The notes under the pieces are model-generated. The model searched no databases. It was not told where the DNA came from and saw only the letters and a program-made list of their open reading frames with translations. Source: Procambarus clarkii (Eukaryota > Arthropoda > Malacostraca > Decapoda > Cambaridae). From it: 64,000 nucleotides of DNA. This document shows, one piece after another, positions 1 through 11,100 of this stretch; the stretch's first letter is position 1; each line of letters opens with the position of its first letter. The translations under genes were made by a program, and so were the position numbers. The stretch is taken from positions 28,162,154 to 28,226,153 of the forward strand of contig NC_091193.1 in NCBI RefSeq assembly GCF_040958095.1, written 5' to 3'.

Positions 1-165
1 GAAGCAGCCCGTAACAGCTATCTAACTCCCAGGTACCTATTTACTGCTAGATAACAGGGGCATCAGGGTGAAAGAAACTTTGCCCATTTGTTTCTGCCAT
101 GGCCCAGGATTGATCCCAGGTCCCTAGATCTATGCATTCAGAACGCTGTCCACTCAGCCTCTAGG
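1..165 (-). mobile_element. SINE-A fragment (tRNA-derived), cut by window edge
   Basis: The body (aggtacctatttactgctag, then a stretch ending in gaaagaaact) is shared with the SINEs near 5432, 24303 and 29458, where a tRNA-like head is visible. Here the element lies on the minus strand, the tail end runs off the window start and the tRNA-like head (about 100-165) is diverged. It makes no protein; such elements are transcribed by RNA polymerase III and moved by a LINE. Confidence 0.7.
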
Positions 166-169
166 TGCC

Positions 170-500
170 CTGGGAGAGAGGGCGGGGGGGGGGGGAGAGG
201 CAAGGAGGAAGTGTGTGTGGGGGGGGGGGAAGGGGGGGGGGAGAGAGAGAGAGGGGTGAGAGAAAGGGGGGTGAGGGGGGGAGGGGGTGAAAGAGGGAGC
301 GAGGGTGAAAGAGGGAGCGAGGGTGAAAGAGGGAGAGGGAGAGAGGGAGAGAGGGAGAGAGAGAGAGAGAGAGAGAGGCAGGGGGGGAGGGAGGGAGAGG
401 GAGAGGGGGGGGGAGGGAGGGGGAGAGGGGCAGGGGGGAGGGAGGGAGAGGGGAAGGTGGTGTGAGTGTGAGAATGGGAAACGGGGGGGGGGGGGCAAAT
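170..500. repeat. GA/G-rich low-complexity tract
   Basis: The tract consists of irregular G runs and GAGAGA/GGGA repeats, including a short reiterated gggtgaaagagggagcga unit near 285-330. Open frames on both strands across it are caused by composition and are not genes. From about 500 to 887 I see no gene and no repeat I can name. Confidence 0.85.
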
Positions 501-887
501 GTTATCAATGTGGCAGCCATATTTGTTACTAAATCCTTGAGTCAACATTCTGGGTTGTTTCACCTACTTTTGGTAAACTCCCAATTATTACAGGTCATAT
601 ACACCGTAGTAGACTGTGGGGACCTTGCTGTTAGTTCCGCTTCTGAAAATAACTAGATCACAATAGAAAGGGAGTATACAATAGTATGTAATACTTGTTG
701 CAAAGTATTCATTGGTGAAACACATTAAAACTAAGGGCTATACACAGTACACACAGTAGCTCTGAAAACTTTCACAGTCCTTAACATCTGAAGATTTGCG
801 AAATATAGCAACATCAAGGGTTATCTTCAAGGGGATCCATGACTAATATCAGGGACTTTACAATACATACTAAAAGTAAAGGCTTAA

Positions 888-1146
888 GTCTCCGTGGTGT
901 AGTGGTAAGACACTCGCCTGGCGTTCCGCGAGCGCTATGTCATGGGTTCGTATCATGGCCGGGGAGGATTTACTGGGCGCAATTCCTTAACTGTAGCCTC
1001 TGTTTAACGCAACAGTAAAATGTGTACTTGGTTGAAAAAACGATTCTTCGCGGCAGGGGATCGTATTCCAGGGACCTGCCCGAAACGCTACGCGTACTAG
1101 TGGCTGTACAAGAATGTAACAACTCTTGTATATATCTCAAAAACAC
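888..1146 (+). mobile_element. SINE-B, tRNA-derived with LINE-like 3' tail
   Basis: The head (about 891-970) resembles a tRNA gene. It has an A-box-like tggtgtagtggtaag near 895-912 and a B-box-like gggttcgtatca near 943. A unique body follows, then a tail with cccgaaacgctacgcgtac near 1079-1100 that matches the 3' end of the CR1/L2-type LINEs at 15096-18616. A second copy lies at 4211. The anticodon region is expanded, so this is not a functional tRNA. From 1150 to 2040 I see only a C-rich tract (about 1441-1635) and no gene. Confidence 0.75.
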
Positions 1147-2042
1147 TAATGGCTTGCTGATACAAAGTAGCATAAGGGTCTTTACAATACATTTAAATCA
1201 AGGGCATTACAACAGTTTTGTCAAAGGCTTTAAAATGTAGAGTATCTCTCTGCCTAATTTCCAACCCACTTGGTCGAGATACACTGAACACTGTAAATAT
1301 TATCTGAATACTGTCTTGGAACTCTTAAAGACATACTTGACCTGCACCAAAGATTTAATGGGAAATTAAACCATTATCCATACTGAACTGAAGTCTTGTC
1401 CCTCTACCACCTCTTGCCTGTCCTCCAGTTCTCAAAATATTTACCCCCCCCCCCCCCCACCCTCCCTCGTGCTCTCTCAACACCCCCCAGAAGTACTCTT
1501 ACTCTCACTGCTCCACCCAACTTCCACCACCCGTCTACCCTGGTCTCCCACAAACCCAATATCTCCCCACTGCTCACCCTCCCACCTCTGTGCTGCTCAC
1601 CCCATACACTTCCCTGCTTTCCCCCCCCCCCCAATTTAAAGTGTAATATGTCGTGCAATAGCTGTGACATTTGCAATTATTACGCGAGTGTGTAAAAGCA
1701 CTTGTCACCCTCTGTAACCAACTGGTCAATTATCCTGAACTGTGTAGTAATGTATTAGTACCCCTAACCCTGCTCATGAAGGACAAACAAGAATTTATAT
1801 ATGCTTGCCGACATCATAATTGAATGTCGGCAATGGCCACATCTCTGGTAGTAATAAACTAATCAATCAATCCCTAACATCAAGGGCTTCATTTAGACTC
1901 CACTTAAATAGCACCAACTGTCAGTCAAGTTTTTATTTTATATTATATTTTTAGTTATGAAGAATGGATGATAGAAGTTTAGTACAATATTAAGCTTGAC
2001 CTTTGTAATACACTCATCACAATTCTGAAATAAACAACCTGC

Positions 2043-2370
2043 ACTCTTAAAAATATCGTCGCTTTTCGCTCGTATGCGCGCATGGCTAAAAATGGACCTA
2101 ATTTGAAATGGAATCGATTCACGAAAGTAATGTACTGTTTTCTATTTGAGTTCTCTGGCTTACTCGGTTAGGTTAGGAGAGGAACTTTCAATTAACGGTT
2201 TTCATGACATTTTGAAACCTTAGGAGAATTTCCTGCCCTCATAATGACCAGAGGAACTTTACTTGCTGTTGTAGAAAAAAATCCAAAATTTATTTTCAAT
2301 TTTTTTTCATATTACGTCCATTTTCGGCCATATGGGCAAACGGCCAATTTCAGACGTAATTTGTAAGAGT
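2043..2370. mobile_element. Candidate MITE with imperfect inverted ends
   Basis: The first roughly 60 bases, starting ACTCTTA and running to aaaatggacctaat, match the reverse complement of the last roughly 60, ending taagagt, at about three quarters of positions by eye. The middle encodes nothing. This gives a 328-bp non-coding element with terminal inverted repeats. No clear target-site duplication was found, so family assignment is not possible. From 2370 to 3520 I see no gene. Confidence 0.45.
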
Positions 2371-3674
2371 ATAGGTTGAAATAAAAGCAAAAATAAAATA
2401 CAAGTTGGGCTATAATTGGTGTTAGCAATGTGGAGTGCGAATACACGCTGAGGCATTATGGTGCCCGAGTCTACTACTGTTTCTAAATATTTACTGAAGC
2501 AGTTGTCAGATTACAACAGTGTGATATAATTGTTAAAAAAATTATAGGATTTAACTTATTTACTTTGGTTTTATAGATGTTTGCATACAAGATATTAGTG
2601 TAATTGTAATATCCAGGGACAACTTTTGGTTCAAAACAAAAACTTGTGTGCATAACAAGCCTCTTATATCGTGCAGATATTTTCTTTCTCTTAGCTGTAA
2701 TGCTAAGCTGGTTGATAAGGCTTGGGGCCAGTCAACTCCCAAGATCAGTGATTCTCTATCATGGAATTTTAAATCTTGAACATAGTTATGCAAGTCGAAC
2801 TAAGCAATATCTGGTGGGCGAGCTTCTGAAATGTTTACTGGCAGTTTTAATTGTGGTTTTGTTTACAGCAACACCATTGATGATTCTTATATTGTTCGTG
2901 GTTGCAATAGCATAGCCTGTAACTGTGACTTGGCTGACAGCTTCCAGTGCTGGAGCTGAAAGTGATAATTTGTAGTGTAATAAAGGTTCCTAAGTTTAAT
3001 TTAATCTTCTGTGATAACAATCCATCCATGTTATAGAAAGTAGATTTGATATATTGAATTGTTTTTATACTACTGGTACTGAATATTACTTGTGTTGACA
3101 TATTTAATATTAATTAATATATATATATTACAAACAAAAGCCTATAATAGAACTTATTATAATGAATCCCTTCAACAGAGCCCTTTATTTTTGCATGTTG
3201 TGTTATATGTATTAAGTTTAAAATGTTGTTATTGTAGAAAACAGTGTGCTACCATTTAGAGGAATACAAAGATGAGACTGTTTTCAGCTGGCGTCTTGCC
3301 TGATCAAGACCTTACAAGCAATACATTAGCTACAAATAAAATACTCTCATCTCTGTGATCCTCTTCATTTGAATATACAATATTTTCTAAATGCACTTCA
3401 GCATGCATATTTTGTATTAAATTATTGGCTGCATTTTATGTGCGATTATTTAGAGTATTGTCTAATGGTCTTATAAAGACCACTAGGCATTAAATATAGG
3501 TATTGGATAGTTTTAGTATACAGTGGTACCTTCATTTTCGAATTTAATGTTCCCCAGAGACGGTGCAAAAACTGAAAAATTTTTCCCATAAGAAATACTG
3601 TAATGTAAATTGAATTAATCTGTTCCACACCCCCAAAAATACTAACTTAAAAATACATTTTATACATACTACTA

Positions 3675-4042
3675 CTAATGTTTTGTACTGCAGTATGTAC
3701 AAGTATATCTTACCTTTATTGAGGACTCTTGTTGGTGTATGGACGACGGTGAGGAAGGGTTGGGGGGGGGGTAGGAGGAGAGGTGTTTGGAAGGGAAGTC
3801 CCCTTCCATTATAACAGCAGTGATGACATTTCTGGGGTACTCTCTCTTACAATTGGCAGGCATACCAATAGAACCTGATTGTGGCTCACTGCTTGCTTGT
3901 CTAACTAAGAATCTGTCTATAGACATTTTTTTGTTAACAAGTATTTACTGATGTGTCTATGAATGATCTTGTTTCCTCTATCGTCATCCTCACAACTATT
4001 TTCTTAGGTTGAACTTTACTATCGACGTTCTTGGAAACCATG
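3675..4042 (-). pseudogene. Tigger-type transposase remnant (N and C termini only)
   Basis: The right part (about 4042-3950) gives a start resembling the helix-turn-helix entry of other Tigger copies here (basic lysine-rich stretch, then VRMTIEE). The left part (3926-3675) gives the C-terminal tail with FLVRQASSEPQSG and a Ser/Pro-rich stretch. The CENP-B-like binding domain and the DDE catalytic core, present in the copy near 52100-53160, are missing. The gap is a deletion, not an intron, because the short element keeps both ends. Confidence 0.65.
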
Positions 4043-4210
4043 GTGTGATATATAATAAAAACTTATGTTCAGAAAACAAAAAAAAAAACAAAAACAATCA
4101 AATTCTTCACAAAGAATTCTAGCGCGGTCGTCACTAGGCTGGAGAGACTGGTACACTGACGCACGCCACATGTTGTTGTTAAAGATTCCCTGCCTGCCAC
4201 AAAACGTTCT

Positions 4211-4478
4211 AAGACACTCGCCTGGCGTTCCGCGAGCGCTATGTCATGGGTTCGTATCCTGGCCGGAGAGGATTTACTGGGCGCAATTCCTTAACTGTAG
4301 CCTCTGTTTAACGCAACAGTAAAATGTGTACTTGGATGAAAAAACGATTCTTCGCGGCAGGGGATCGTATTCCAGGGACCATAGGATTAAGGACTTGCCC
4401 GAAACGCTACGCGTACTAGTGGCTGTACAAGAATGTAACAACTCTTCTATATATCTAAAAAAAAAAAAAAAAAAAAAT
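4211..4478 (+). mobile_element. SINE-B copy nested in Tigger, 5' truncated, poly(A) tail
   Basis: It is nearly identical to the SINE at 888-1146 from taagacactcgcctggcg onward. It lacks the first roughly 20 bases of the head and ends in an A run (about 4457-4478). It retains gattaaggacttgcccgaa before the shared tail, which matches the CR1/L2 LINE tail even better than the first copy. The truncation and poly(A) tail are typical of LINE-driven retrotransposition. From 4640 to 5430 I see no gene. Confidence 0.75.
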
Positions 4479-5431
4479 AGCACGGGCTATGGTGAGCCCG
4501 TAGGCACGACACATGCTCAGTCGGCTCATACGTGTATCAACAAACTCGAGCACCAAAACAAACCTTGAACACAGAGTCAAATTTGTCGAAGAAATTGAGC
4601 TCAAGAACCGAAAAATTCGGAGAGAGGGGTTCCATTGTATTTACACCTTTTATTAGTTTTCTTCTCAGGGTTACTTATTGATCCATGAACGTGAACAATG
4701 GAAATGCTTCTTTAAGAGTAATATAATAATGTATAATAGGCAAAAGATTGCAGGATTGTTTCAAACATAGGTTACATGCATATGAATGAACTTGGGGCAA
4801 TATAAATAAGAGCTGTCTTATATGGCCCAATAGGCCTTTTGCATTCTGTTTTATTCAATGTTTGTGTGTTAAACTTTCCTTAGCCATGGTCTTGAAACAA
4901 TTTTTAGGCTTTTACAGGCAATGTAATAGTTGTTTACTTATATTTAATTGTTGTGTGCTCAACTGCAGGTGCATTTGGTTTTCAATAATTTCCTGGCAGA
5001 TTATGGACTTAGTGTTGTGTGCAAAATGCAAATATGGCAATATTAAGGGCCAGTTATCGGTTAGGCTGAAGAATCGAAGAATTAAATCTTGCAGTCATCT
5101 CCAGACATTTGTACATCTTGCAGTCATCTCCAGACATGGGTACATCTTGCAGTCATCCCCCTTGTACCAATCCTCTCAGTTAAATGTGATGCTGTACATT
5201 AAGCGATATACTTAATATATTAAATACATGTTTATAATGTCTCCATATTTTGTTTAATATGAATAAAGTGTATGGTAGACAATTACAGTACATTATCCTC
5301 ACCAGTGGAGGCACCAGGTGACTGAGCAAGGAGCAATAATTCTTAACTGGTAGTCAATGGGACACTGGTCTGTGATCTAATGTATTAAGTCTAAGGGTGC
5401 TCTAATTGCTAGAGCACCTTTATCTTAAGGT

Positions 5432-5662
5432 TATTTTGAGATTTCGGGGCTTACCGTCCCCTCGGCCCGGTCCTCAATTAGGCCTCCTTTTGGTTACACA
5501 TCCCCAGGAAGCAGCCCATAGCAGCTGTCTAACTCCCAGGTACCTATTTACTGCTAGGTGAACAGGTGCATCAGGGTGAAAGAAACTCTGCCCATTTGTT
5601 TCACCTCCGGAACCTTTGGACTATGCCGAGCGCTGTCTACTCGGCCGTTAGGTCCTATGAAC
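5432..5662 (-). mobile_element. SINE-A copy, minus strand
   Basis: It runs from ttatcttaaggttattttga (tail end) through the shared body aggtacctatttactgctag to a diverged tRNA-like head containing actcggccgtt on the plus strand. The order and body match the copies at 1, 24303 and 29458. It is non-coding. Confidence 0.7.
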
Positions 5663-6486
5663 ATATACAGAATAAATAGAGCACCAGTGCCCCATGGATC
5701 ACCATTTAAGAACCAATGAGTTCTGGGATAGGGATTGTCATGGAAGCAATGAGTAATGACCAATAGTGCCTTACCACATATATATATCTTAAAATATACC
5801 TGACTGTACAATTTTTTGTTTTATTGTAGTTTGTCCTTGAATTTTAATCAGTGACCCCTCCGTGGTGCCTCCTTGCCGTGGTGAGGGCTCACGTACACCT
5901 CCCTGGGACCGGTGTGGGTTGTCTTTGGCCCCTCTCCTGCCCCCTCTTTGGGTGGTGTACGTACTGAAGGGCACCATGTAGGGGCCTTGTGACCATCAGA
6001 CCACCCGCTGGAGAGGCCGCCCTGAGTGGATGGTTGGGTGTCCAGGCTGGGGTGATAGGTGGACTGGGGTCTTAGCACCAGTGTGGGAGAATGGACGATG
6101 TAGTAGGACTCCCCTGTTGAAAAGGGGGAGCACCGCTGGGGACGACGCACCCTTCCCGCACTGCCCCATGCTCGGCCTCCCTGGCTGCCCTGGTAGGTGG
6201 TATCCCTTGGTTCCAGGTCCCAACCTTTTGAAATTGTTTGCTGCATGGATGACGACACGACTTCTCTTACCCAGGCTCATGGAGTGGGCGACCAGGCCCC
6301 TGAGTCGGACCATCCTGGAAGGCCGGGGTCTGAAGCCCCCGATACAGGGCCTGGTTTAGGCCCAGACCGGACTCTTCCTCCCTGCTCCCCTCCCTCCCTG
6401 CTCCCCTCCCTCCCTCTGTGGTTGGGTCGAGCCCCAAGTCTGCTGTGGTGACTACCTCGTCCCCTTGCACGGCTCCATCTCTTATT

Positions 6487-7438
6487 ATGACTACTGCGCC
6501 TTATGACCCATCTCTCTCTCAAGGTTTTCATGGCCATCCCCGCCACGGCCGCTCTCGTATGCTCCCTTCCCATACTAATTCATACCATGCTTTGTCTGGT
6601 CCTGCTACGTGGACTAAATACTTTGACCTCCATCCTTTGGATTCAACTCCTGACGATTTTCCCTTCATTGGCATCTTGTAGATCTAGTAAATGCCTCTGT
6701 TACCTTTAACCCCACCCATGTTGGTACCCGTGTCGTTGCTGCTCCTTCTCAGGATGCAGCCACCCGCTTTGCCGCCTTATCCTGCCTTGGCGAGACCCCT
6801 GTTCGGGTCTCAAAGAACGCTCGGTTGAATGCCAGTGTTGGCACTGTTCTCCTCCCGCACCATGTTGCAACTGGTGTTAGGAATCTCAAACACAGCCAAG
6901 AGAATATCAAGCATATCCTCGAGGCCCAGGGTCATTCTGTCCTCCAGGTGGATACATTTACTCATCCCCCTCGTGGTCATCGCTGTCTGCCCCTTCGGGT
7001 TGTGAAGGTTACCTTTGATGGTAGGACCCTTCCGCCCTCTGTCATTCTTGCCGGTGTCAGATGCTCCATTCAGGAGTATATTCCATCTCCTCGGCTCTGC
7101 AATAAGTGCTGGAGGTTTGGGCATGGTGCCCTCAAATGTTCTAGTCCTGTCTCCCTCTGTCCCATGTGTGGAGGCGAGGGTTACTCTAAGTTGGAGTGCA
7201 CTTCTCCCCAGGCCTGCTGCCTCAATTGCGGTGAGGCCACCCTACAGTCTCCCGCACGTGTATACGTTACAAACTTGAGGCGGCCGTCCTCAACTTGAAG
7301 CACCGGGACAGTTTGTCTTTTCCTGAGGCTCGGCTGTTCATAGTTCATAGTCTCCCCTCTTTCGCTGGCGTTTCCTATGCTCGCGTGGTGCGCTCTTCCT
7401 CTCCTCGTCCTTCCCACCTTCCTCAGTCTCACAACTGT
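6487..7438 (+). pseudogene. LINE ORF1 (gag-like, zinc knuckle) 5' part, copy 1
   Basis: The best-conserved frame (6825-7298) includes a domain around LLPHHVATGVRNL and then three cysteine knuckles. The first is CNKCWRFGHGALKC (CX2CX4HX4C). The second has tyrosine in place of histidine (CPMCGGEGYSKLEC), and the third begins CLNCGE. ORF1 proteins of this kind bind element RNA. Frames are broken before 6825 and after 7298. Reading continues, after the 2.9-kb insertion, at 10392. Copy 2 keeps the histidine in its second knuckle, so the change here looks like decay. Confidence 0.7.
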
Positions 7439-7717
7439 TTCCAAGCCTTGGTCCACCATTACATCCGAAACTCCTCTGCCGCAGATCTCGAAGCGTATCC
7501 GCAAGATAGCGGGTAAGTTCGTTCCCGATGTTTCACCGGTCCTTCACCTCCGTGGTACTCTTGTGGCGGACACGTTGCAGGTCGACACCGAACTGGGTTC
7601 CCACTTTTCTTCTGTTAGCTCTGGTCTTCATCTTCTCCAATATTTCCTTCTTCGTAAACCTGTCCTTGAGTCTCGTCCTTTAGATTTCTGCACTTGTCTT
7701 CGACTTTCCTATAACGA

Positions 7718-7720
<3 letters not shown>

Positions 7721-7787
<67 letters not shown>

Positions 7788-7836
7788 GTCTCTGTCTCTG
7801 TCTCTGTCTCTGTCTCTGTCTCTGTCTCTGTCTCTG

Positions 7837-7889
<53 letters not shown>

Positions 7890-7916
7890 GTCTCTCTCTG
7901 TCTCTCTGTCTCTCAG
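7721..7916 (+). repeat. (TC)n and (TCTGTC)n microsatellite within LINE pol
   Basis: Pure TC dinucleotides give way to TCTGTC hexanucleotides and then to TC again. The tract sits in the linker between endonuclease and RT, just before the conserved pre-RT segment (GSTAAGSDG, then MLRHLP, read over frame changes). It translates to Ser-Leu and Ser-Val runs without a stop, so it lengthens an open frame without being original coding sequence. Confidence 0.95.
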
Positions 7917-8782
7917 AGCTTCGTTCTAGCCTGGCCCTCTGCGGTTCTACGGCTGCGGGCTCCGATGGTATTCATTATGAGATGCTTCGCCATCTCCCTC
8001 CGTGCACGTCTCGGTATTTACCGAGTCTGTATAATCGGATCTGGGAGTCGTCGTCAGTCCCTGAGGACTGGCTCGATGCCGTTGTCATCCCTGTTCGCAA
8101 ACCGGGGTCTCTGGGAACATCCCCAAAGGACTTTCGCCCTATTGCCCTCACAAGTTGTCTGCAAACTCTTTGAATGTATAGTTAACGTTCGTCTGATGTG
8201 GTTCCTGGAACACCATCACCTCCTCTCCTCAATTTGGTTTCCGCAAGTGCCGCAGCACAACAGATGTCCTGGTGAACTTGGAGGTCTATATTCGTACTGC
8301 TTTTGCTGCGAAGACCTCCGTTGTTGCCGTCCTTTTTGACCTGGAAAAGGCTTACGACACCACTTGGCGATATCATATTCTATCCCAGCTTCATTCTTTT
8401 GGCCTTCGTGGTCATCTCCCTCTCTTTCTCCGCAGCTTCCTCTCTCGTCGTTCCTTTTGGGTGAGGCTTGGTACCCCGCTCTCTGCCCCTTTTCAGCAAT
8501 ACGAAGGTGTGCCCCAGGGTAGTGTTCTGAGCACTACTCTTTTTCTGGTTGCCCTCAATGGTCTTCTTTCCTCTCTTCCTTCTGGCGTCTTCTCCGCTGA
8601 TGGAGAATGTCGATGATCTTACCCTTTGCTGTCAGGGTGATGATTCGCCTCTCCTTCAACGCCGGCTTCAACTTGCAATTGATGCCGTGTCGTCTTGGGC
8701 CACCGAGCCGGTTACGACGCCGGCTTCTAAGACTTGTGCCATGAATTTTACTCGGAAATGGGTCGTTCTTCGTCCCTCTTAG
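7917..8782 (+). pseudogene. Reverse transcriptase domain, broken (inserted LINE copy)
   Basis: RT motifs appear in order across several frames: VPEDWLDAVVIPVRKPG (about 8063), FRPIAL (8130), FDLEKAYDTTW (about 8335), GVPQGSVLS (about 8508) and a degenerate catalytic box reading NVDDLTLCC (about 8607), where most elements have Y/F-x-DD. A further segment with LQLAIDAVSSWAT (about 8665) matches copy 2 near 14470. The enzyme would copy element RNA at a nicked target. At least three frame changes make this copy dead. Confidence 0.75.
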
Positions 8783-8789
8783 TCACTTT

Positions 8790-10300
8790 ATGGTCATCCC
8801 CTTGAGTACAAAAATTCCGCGAAGCTTTTGGGGTTATTCCTTGACACTCGTTTGTCTTGGTCTCCCCATATCTCTTGCCTCCGTGTTGAGTGCACAAAGG
8901 TCCTTACCCTCCTTCGGGTCTTGTCCCATACTTCTTGGGGGAGCGGATAGGCGCCCTCTCTTTGCTTTACATTCCTCTCTCGTCCTGTCTGAGCTCAATT
9001 ATGGTTGCCCTGCTTACTCGTCTGCTTCTCCTTCTACTCTTCGCCGTCTTGATGCTTTGCACCATACTGGGTTGCGCCTCAGTTCTGGTGCCTTTGTTCG
9101 AGTCCCGTCCTTAGCTTGTATGTTGACACTGGCTTCCTGTCTCTCCAGGACCGCCATGATCGCTTCTGTCTTTGCTATCTTGCGCGGTCCTTACAACATC
9201 CTTCCTCTCGCCTCTGTCATGCATTAACTTTTACCCCTCCTGCGGTTCCTGTTCCTCTCCACCACCACCCTCTTTCTGTCCGGTTATCTCGCTTACAGGA
9301 TTCTCTTTCCGTTTGTATTTCTAATGTTTCTCCTCATGTTGTTCCTTCTTTGCCCCCGTGGACAGTCCCCCTTCCGCAGTTTTGTACTTCCTTGACCCGC
9401 ATCACTAAAGCTTTTACCCCCTCCTATGGTTCTAAAACGCCTTTTCCTTGAGCACTTTTCTTCTCACTTCCGCTCCGTTTGTCTTCACCGATGGGTCTAA
9501 GTCTCCGGACGGTGTTGGCTACTCTGTTGTTTTTCCTGATCGCACTTATGTGTCGCTTGCCTCCGGAGACTAGCATCCTCACAGCGGAACTTTATGTTTT
9601 TCTCGATGCTCTTCGTCTCCTGCTTTCTTGTTGTCAGTCTTCCTTTGTAGTTGTTGTTGACTCTCGTAGTGCCCTCATGGCTCTTGGGTTCTTTAATCTG
9701 GTTCATCCAGTAGTTGTCGAGATCCAGTATTGGCTGTTTCTTGTTCACAGTAAATTTAAGTCGGTTGAGTTTTGTTGGGTTCCCAGCCATATTGGTGTGT
9801 CTTTAAATGAGCGTGCGGATGCTGCCGCCAAGAAAGCTGTCTGGTCTTATCCCATCTCTCGTAAAGGTATTCCATATTCTGACTTTTACACGGTTATCCA
9901 TTCCTCCATCCTTACCCGTTGGCAGGTTTCTTGGTCGTCTGTTACTGGTAACAAACTACGTACTCTTAAATGCTGTGTATCCTCGTGGCAGTCCTCCTAC
10001 CACCGTAACCGGCGATGGGAAACGGCTCTGGCGAGGTTGCGTATTAGCCATATTCGCTTAAATCATGGTCACTTGATGGAGCGCCGCCCTGCTCCTTATT
10101 GTCCTAATTGCGTTGTCCCTCTTACAGTCGTGCATGTCCTCCTTGAATGTTCTGACTTCCAGGACGAGCGTGTGTCTTGCTTTCCGACCGCCTCTCGCGG
10201 TCACCTGTCCCTCAATAGAATTCTTGGTGTCTCAGATACTTTTGATATCGTTCGCCTTATGCGTTTTTGTCCTCGCATTGGCATCCTTGGTGATATTTAG
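8790..10300 (+). pseudogene. RT thumb/connection and RNase H domain, broken
   Basis: After the RT, degenerate sequence (8790-9470) gives fragments such as SELNYGCPAYSSA. The RNase H domain begins with FTDGSK at about 9484, carries the acidic helix TAELYVFLDAL near 9580, the VVDSRSAL segment near 9655 and the WVPSHIGVSLNERAD box near 9777-9825. These hold the usual D-E-D-D metal-binding positions. A frame change lies between about 9500 and 9590. The tail ends with a Cys/His-rich segment (CPNCVVPLTVVHVLLEC, about 10098). Confidence 0.75.
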
Positions 10301-10391
10301 CGCCCTCTGATTATTCCGCACATTTGATGGTGCTACATAACCTTCCCGGTTTGGTGCCTTCTTTTGATAATTACTTACTTCCAAGCCTTGG

Positions 10392-11100
10392 ACCCGGACA
10401 CGCTCACCACCACCTCCCCCGTTTCCTTCCATTCTGTCCCAGAGGGTCGCTCTCCTGGTTCTGTCTTGGGTTCCCCTTCCTTCTACCCAGTCTTGTCATG
10501 TCTCCTGTGTCTTCTTTCTCCTCTCCTTCTGGTCCTCCTTCCCATCCTTCTCCTCCGTCTCTTAGCTCTCCACGCCACCTGACTGTGCGGGCTGATGTCT
10601 ATCGCTCTCCTTGTGGTCAGGTTGTTTACTCTCGTTCTTCTTCTCCTATTGAGACACTGGAGTCTGTTGCCCAGTACATTGATGCTGGGACACCTGTCTC
10701 TTTGAGCAAGAAGCAGAAACCTGGCTCCTCTCTTAACTCCTCCCCGGTAGGTAAGGCGGCTTCGCTTTCTTCTTCGTCCCCTATCTCTGATTCTATCGTT
10801 CCTTCCCCTCCCTCTTTGGTGGTAGAGCCCCCTGTTCCTTCTGTGGAGGTTTATTTAGCCCCCGTTCCGTCTCCGTTACTGCCCTTGCTGAGGTGCACTC
10901 CCCTCTTTCTGCCCCTCCACCTCCTGCTCTCCTTACCCGCCTCTTTCGGTTGTCTCTTCCGGACCCCTGCTCCTCCTCCAGACCCTGCTAGTCCACCTCT
11001 GGCCTGTCCTCCAGCTCCTTTCCCTCCTCCTTTACTCGGTTTACCCATGCCCCCTAACCCTGACTTCGCTGACCCTGATCCTGACCCTGTGTTTCTTTAA
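10392..11100 (+). pseudogene. LINE ORF1 C-terminal Pro/Ser-rich part, copy 1
   Basis: This is the continuation of the copy 1 ORF1 after the inserted sister LINE. It is a low-complexity Ser/Pro-rich region that ends in an Asp/Pro repeat and a stop at about 11098. It aligns along its length with 12870-13566 in copy 2 (shared ETLESVAQY segment). It has no recognisable domain. Confidence 0.7.

Larger units (their letters stand above)
3521..4637 (-). mobile_element. Tigger/pogo-like DNA transposon, internally deleted
   Basis: The left end is CAGTGGTACC and the right end is the diverged inverse ggttccattg, both next to TA, the usual target of the Tigger/pogo (Tc1-mariner) group. Inside are only the two ends of a transposase gene on the minus strand. 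A SINE-B copy (4211-4478) has landed near the right end. The element depended on transposase made elsewhere, and its own gene cannot make the catalytic core. Related ends are found near 32106, 36248, 50166, 31687 and 63186. Confidence 0.75.
7452..10378 (+). mobile_element. 5'-truncated sister LINE inserted in ORF1 of copy 1
   Basis: The insert is flanked by the 13-bp direct repeat TTCCAAGCCTTGG (7439-7451 and 10379-10391), a clean target-site duplication. The ORF1 reading is continuous across the two sides if the insert is removed. The insert starts just after the endonuclease region, carries RT and RNase H, and ends after a short 3' untranslated tail (tttgataattac). This is a typical 5'-truncated retrotransposition event. 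Confidence 0.85.

Noticed and set aside
88-563. Open frames in the GA-rich tract, Gly/Glu/Arg-rich or Pro/Ser-rich
   Set aside because: They arise from low-complexity composition and overlap on both strands. No homology or codon structure.
891-970. A tRNA gene at the head of SINE-B
   Set aside because: The anticodon loop is expanded and the head is followed by a LINE-like tail. A near-identical copy at 4211 is 5' truncated.
1396-1695. A Pro/Leu-rich 99-residue frame
   Set aside because: It lies in a C-rich low-complexity region with poly(C) runs. No domain.
7377-8339. A 320-residue frame with Ser-Leu/Ser-Val repeats taken as a novel protein
   Set aside because: It is a chance frame through a TC microsatellite inside a broken LINE pol. 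The LINE motifs lie in other frames.
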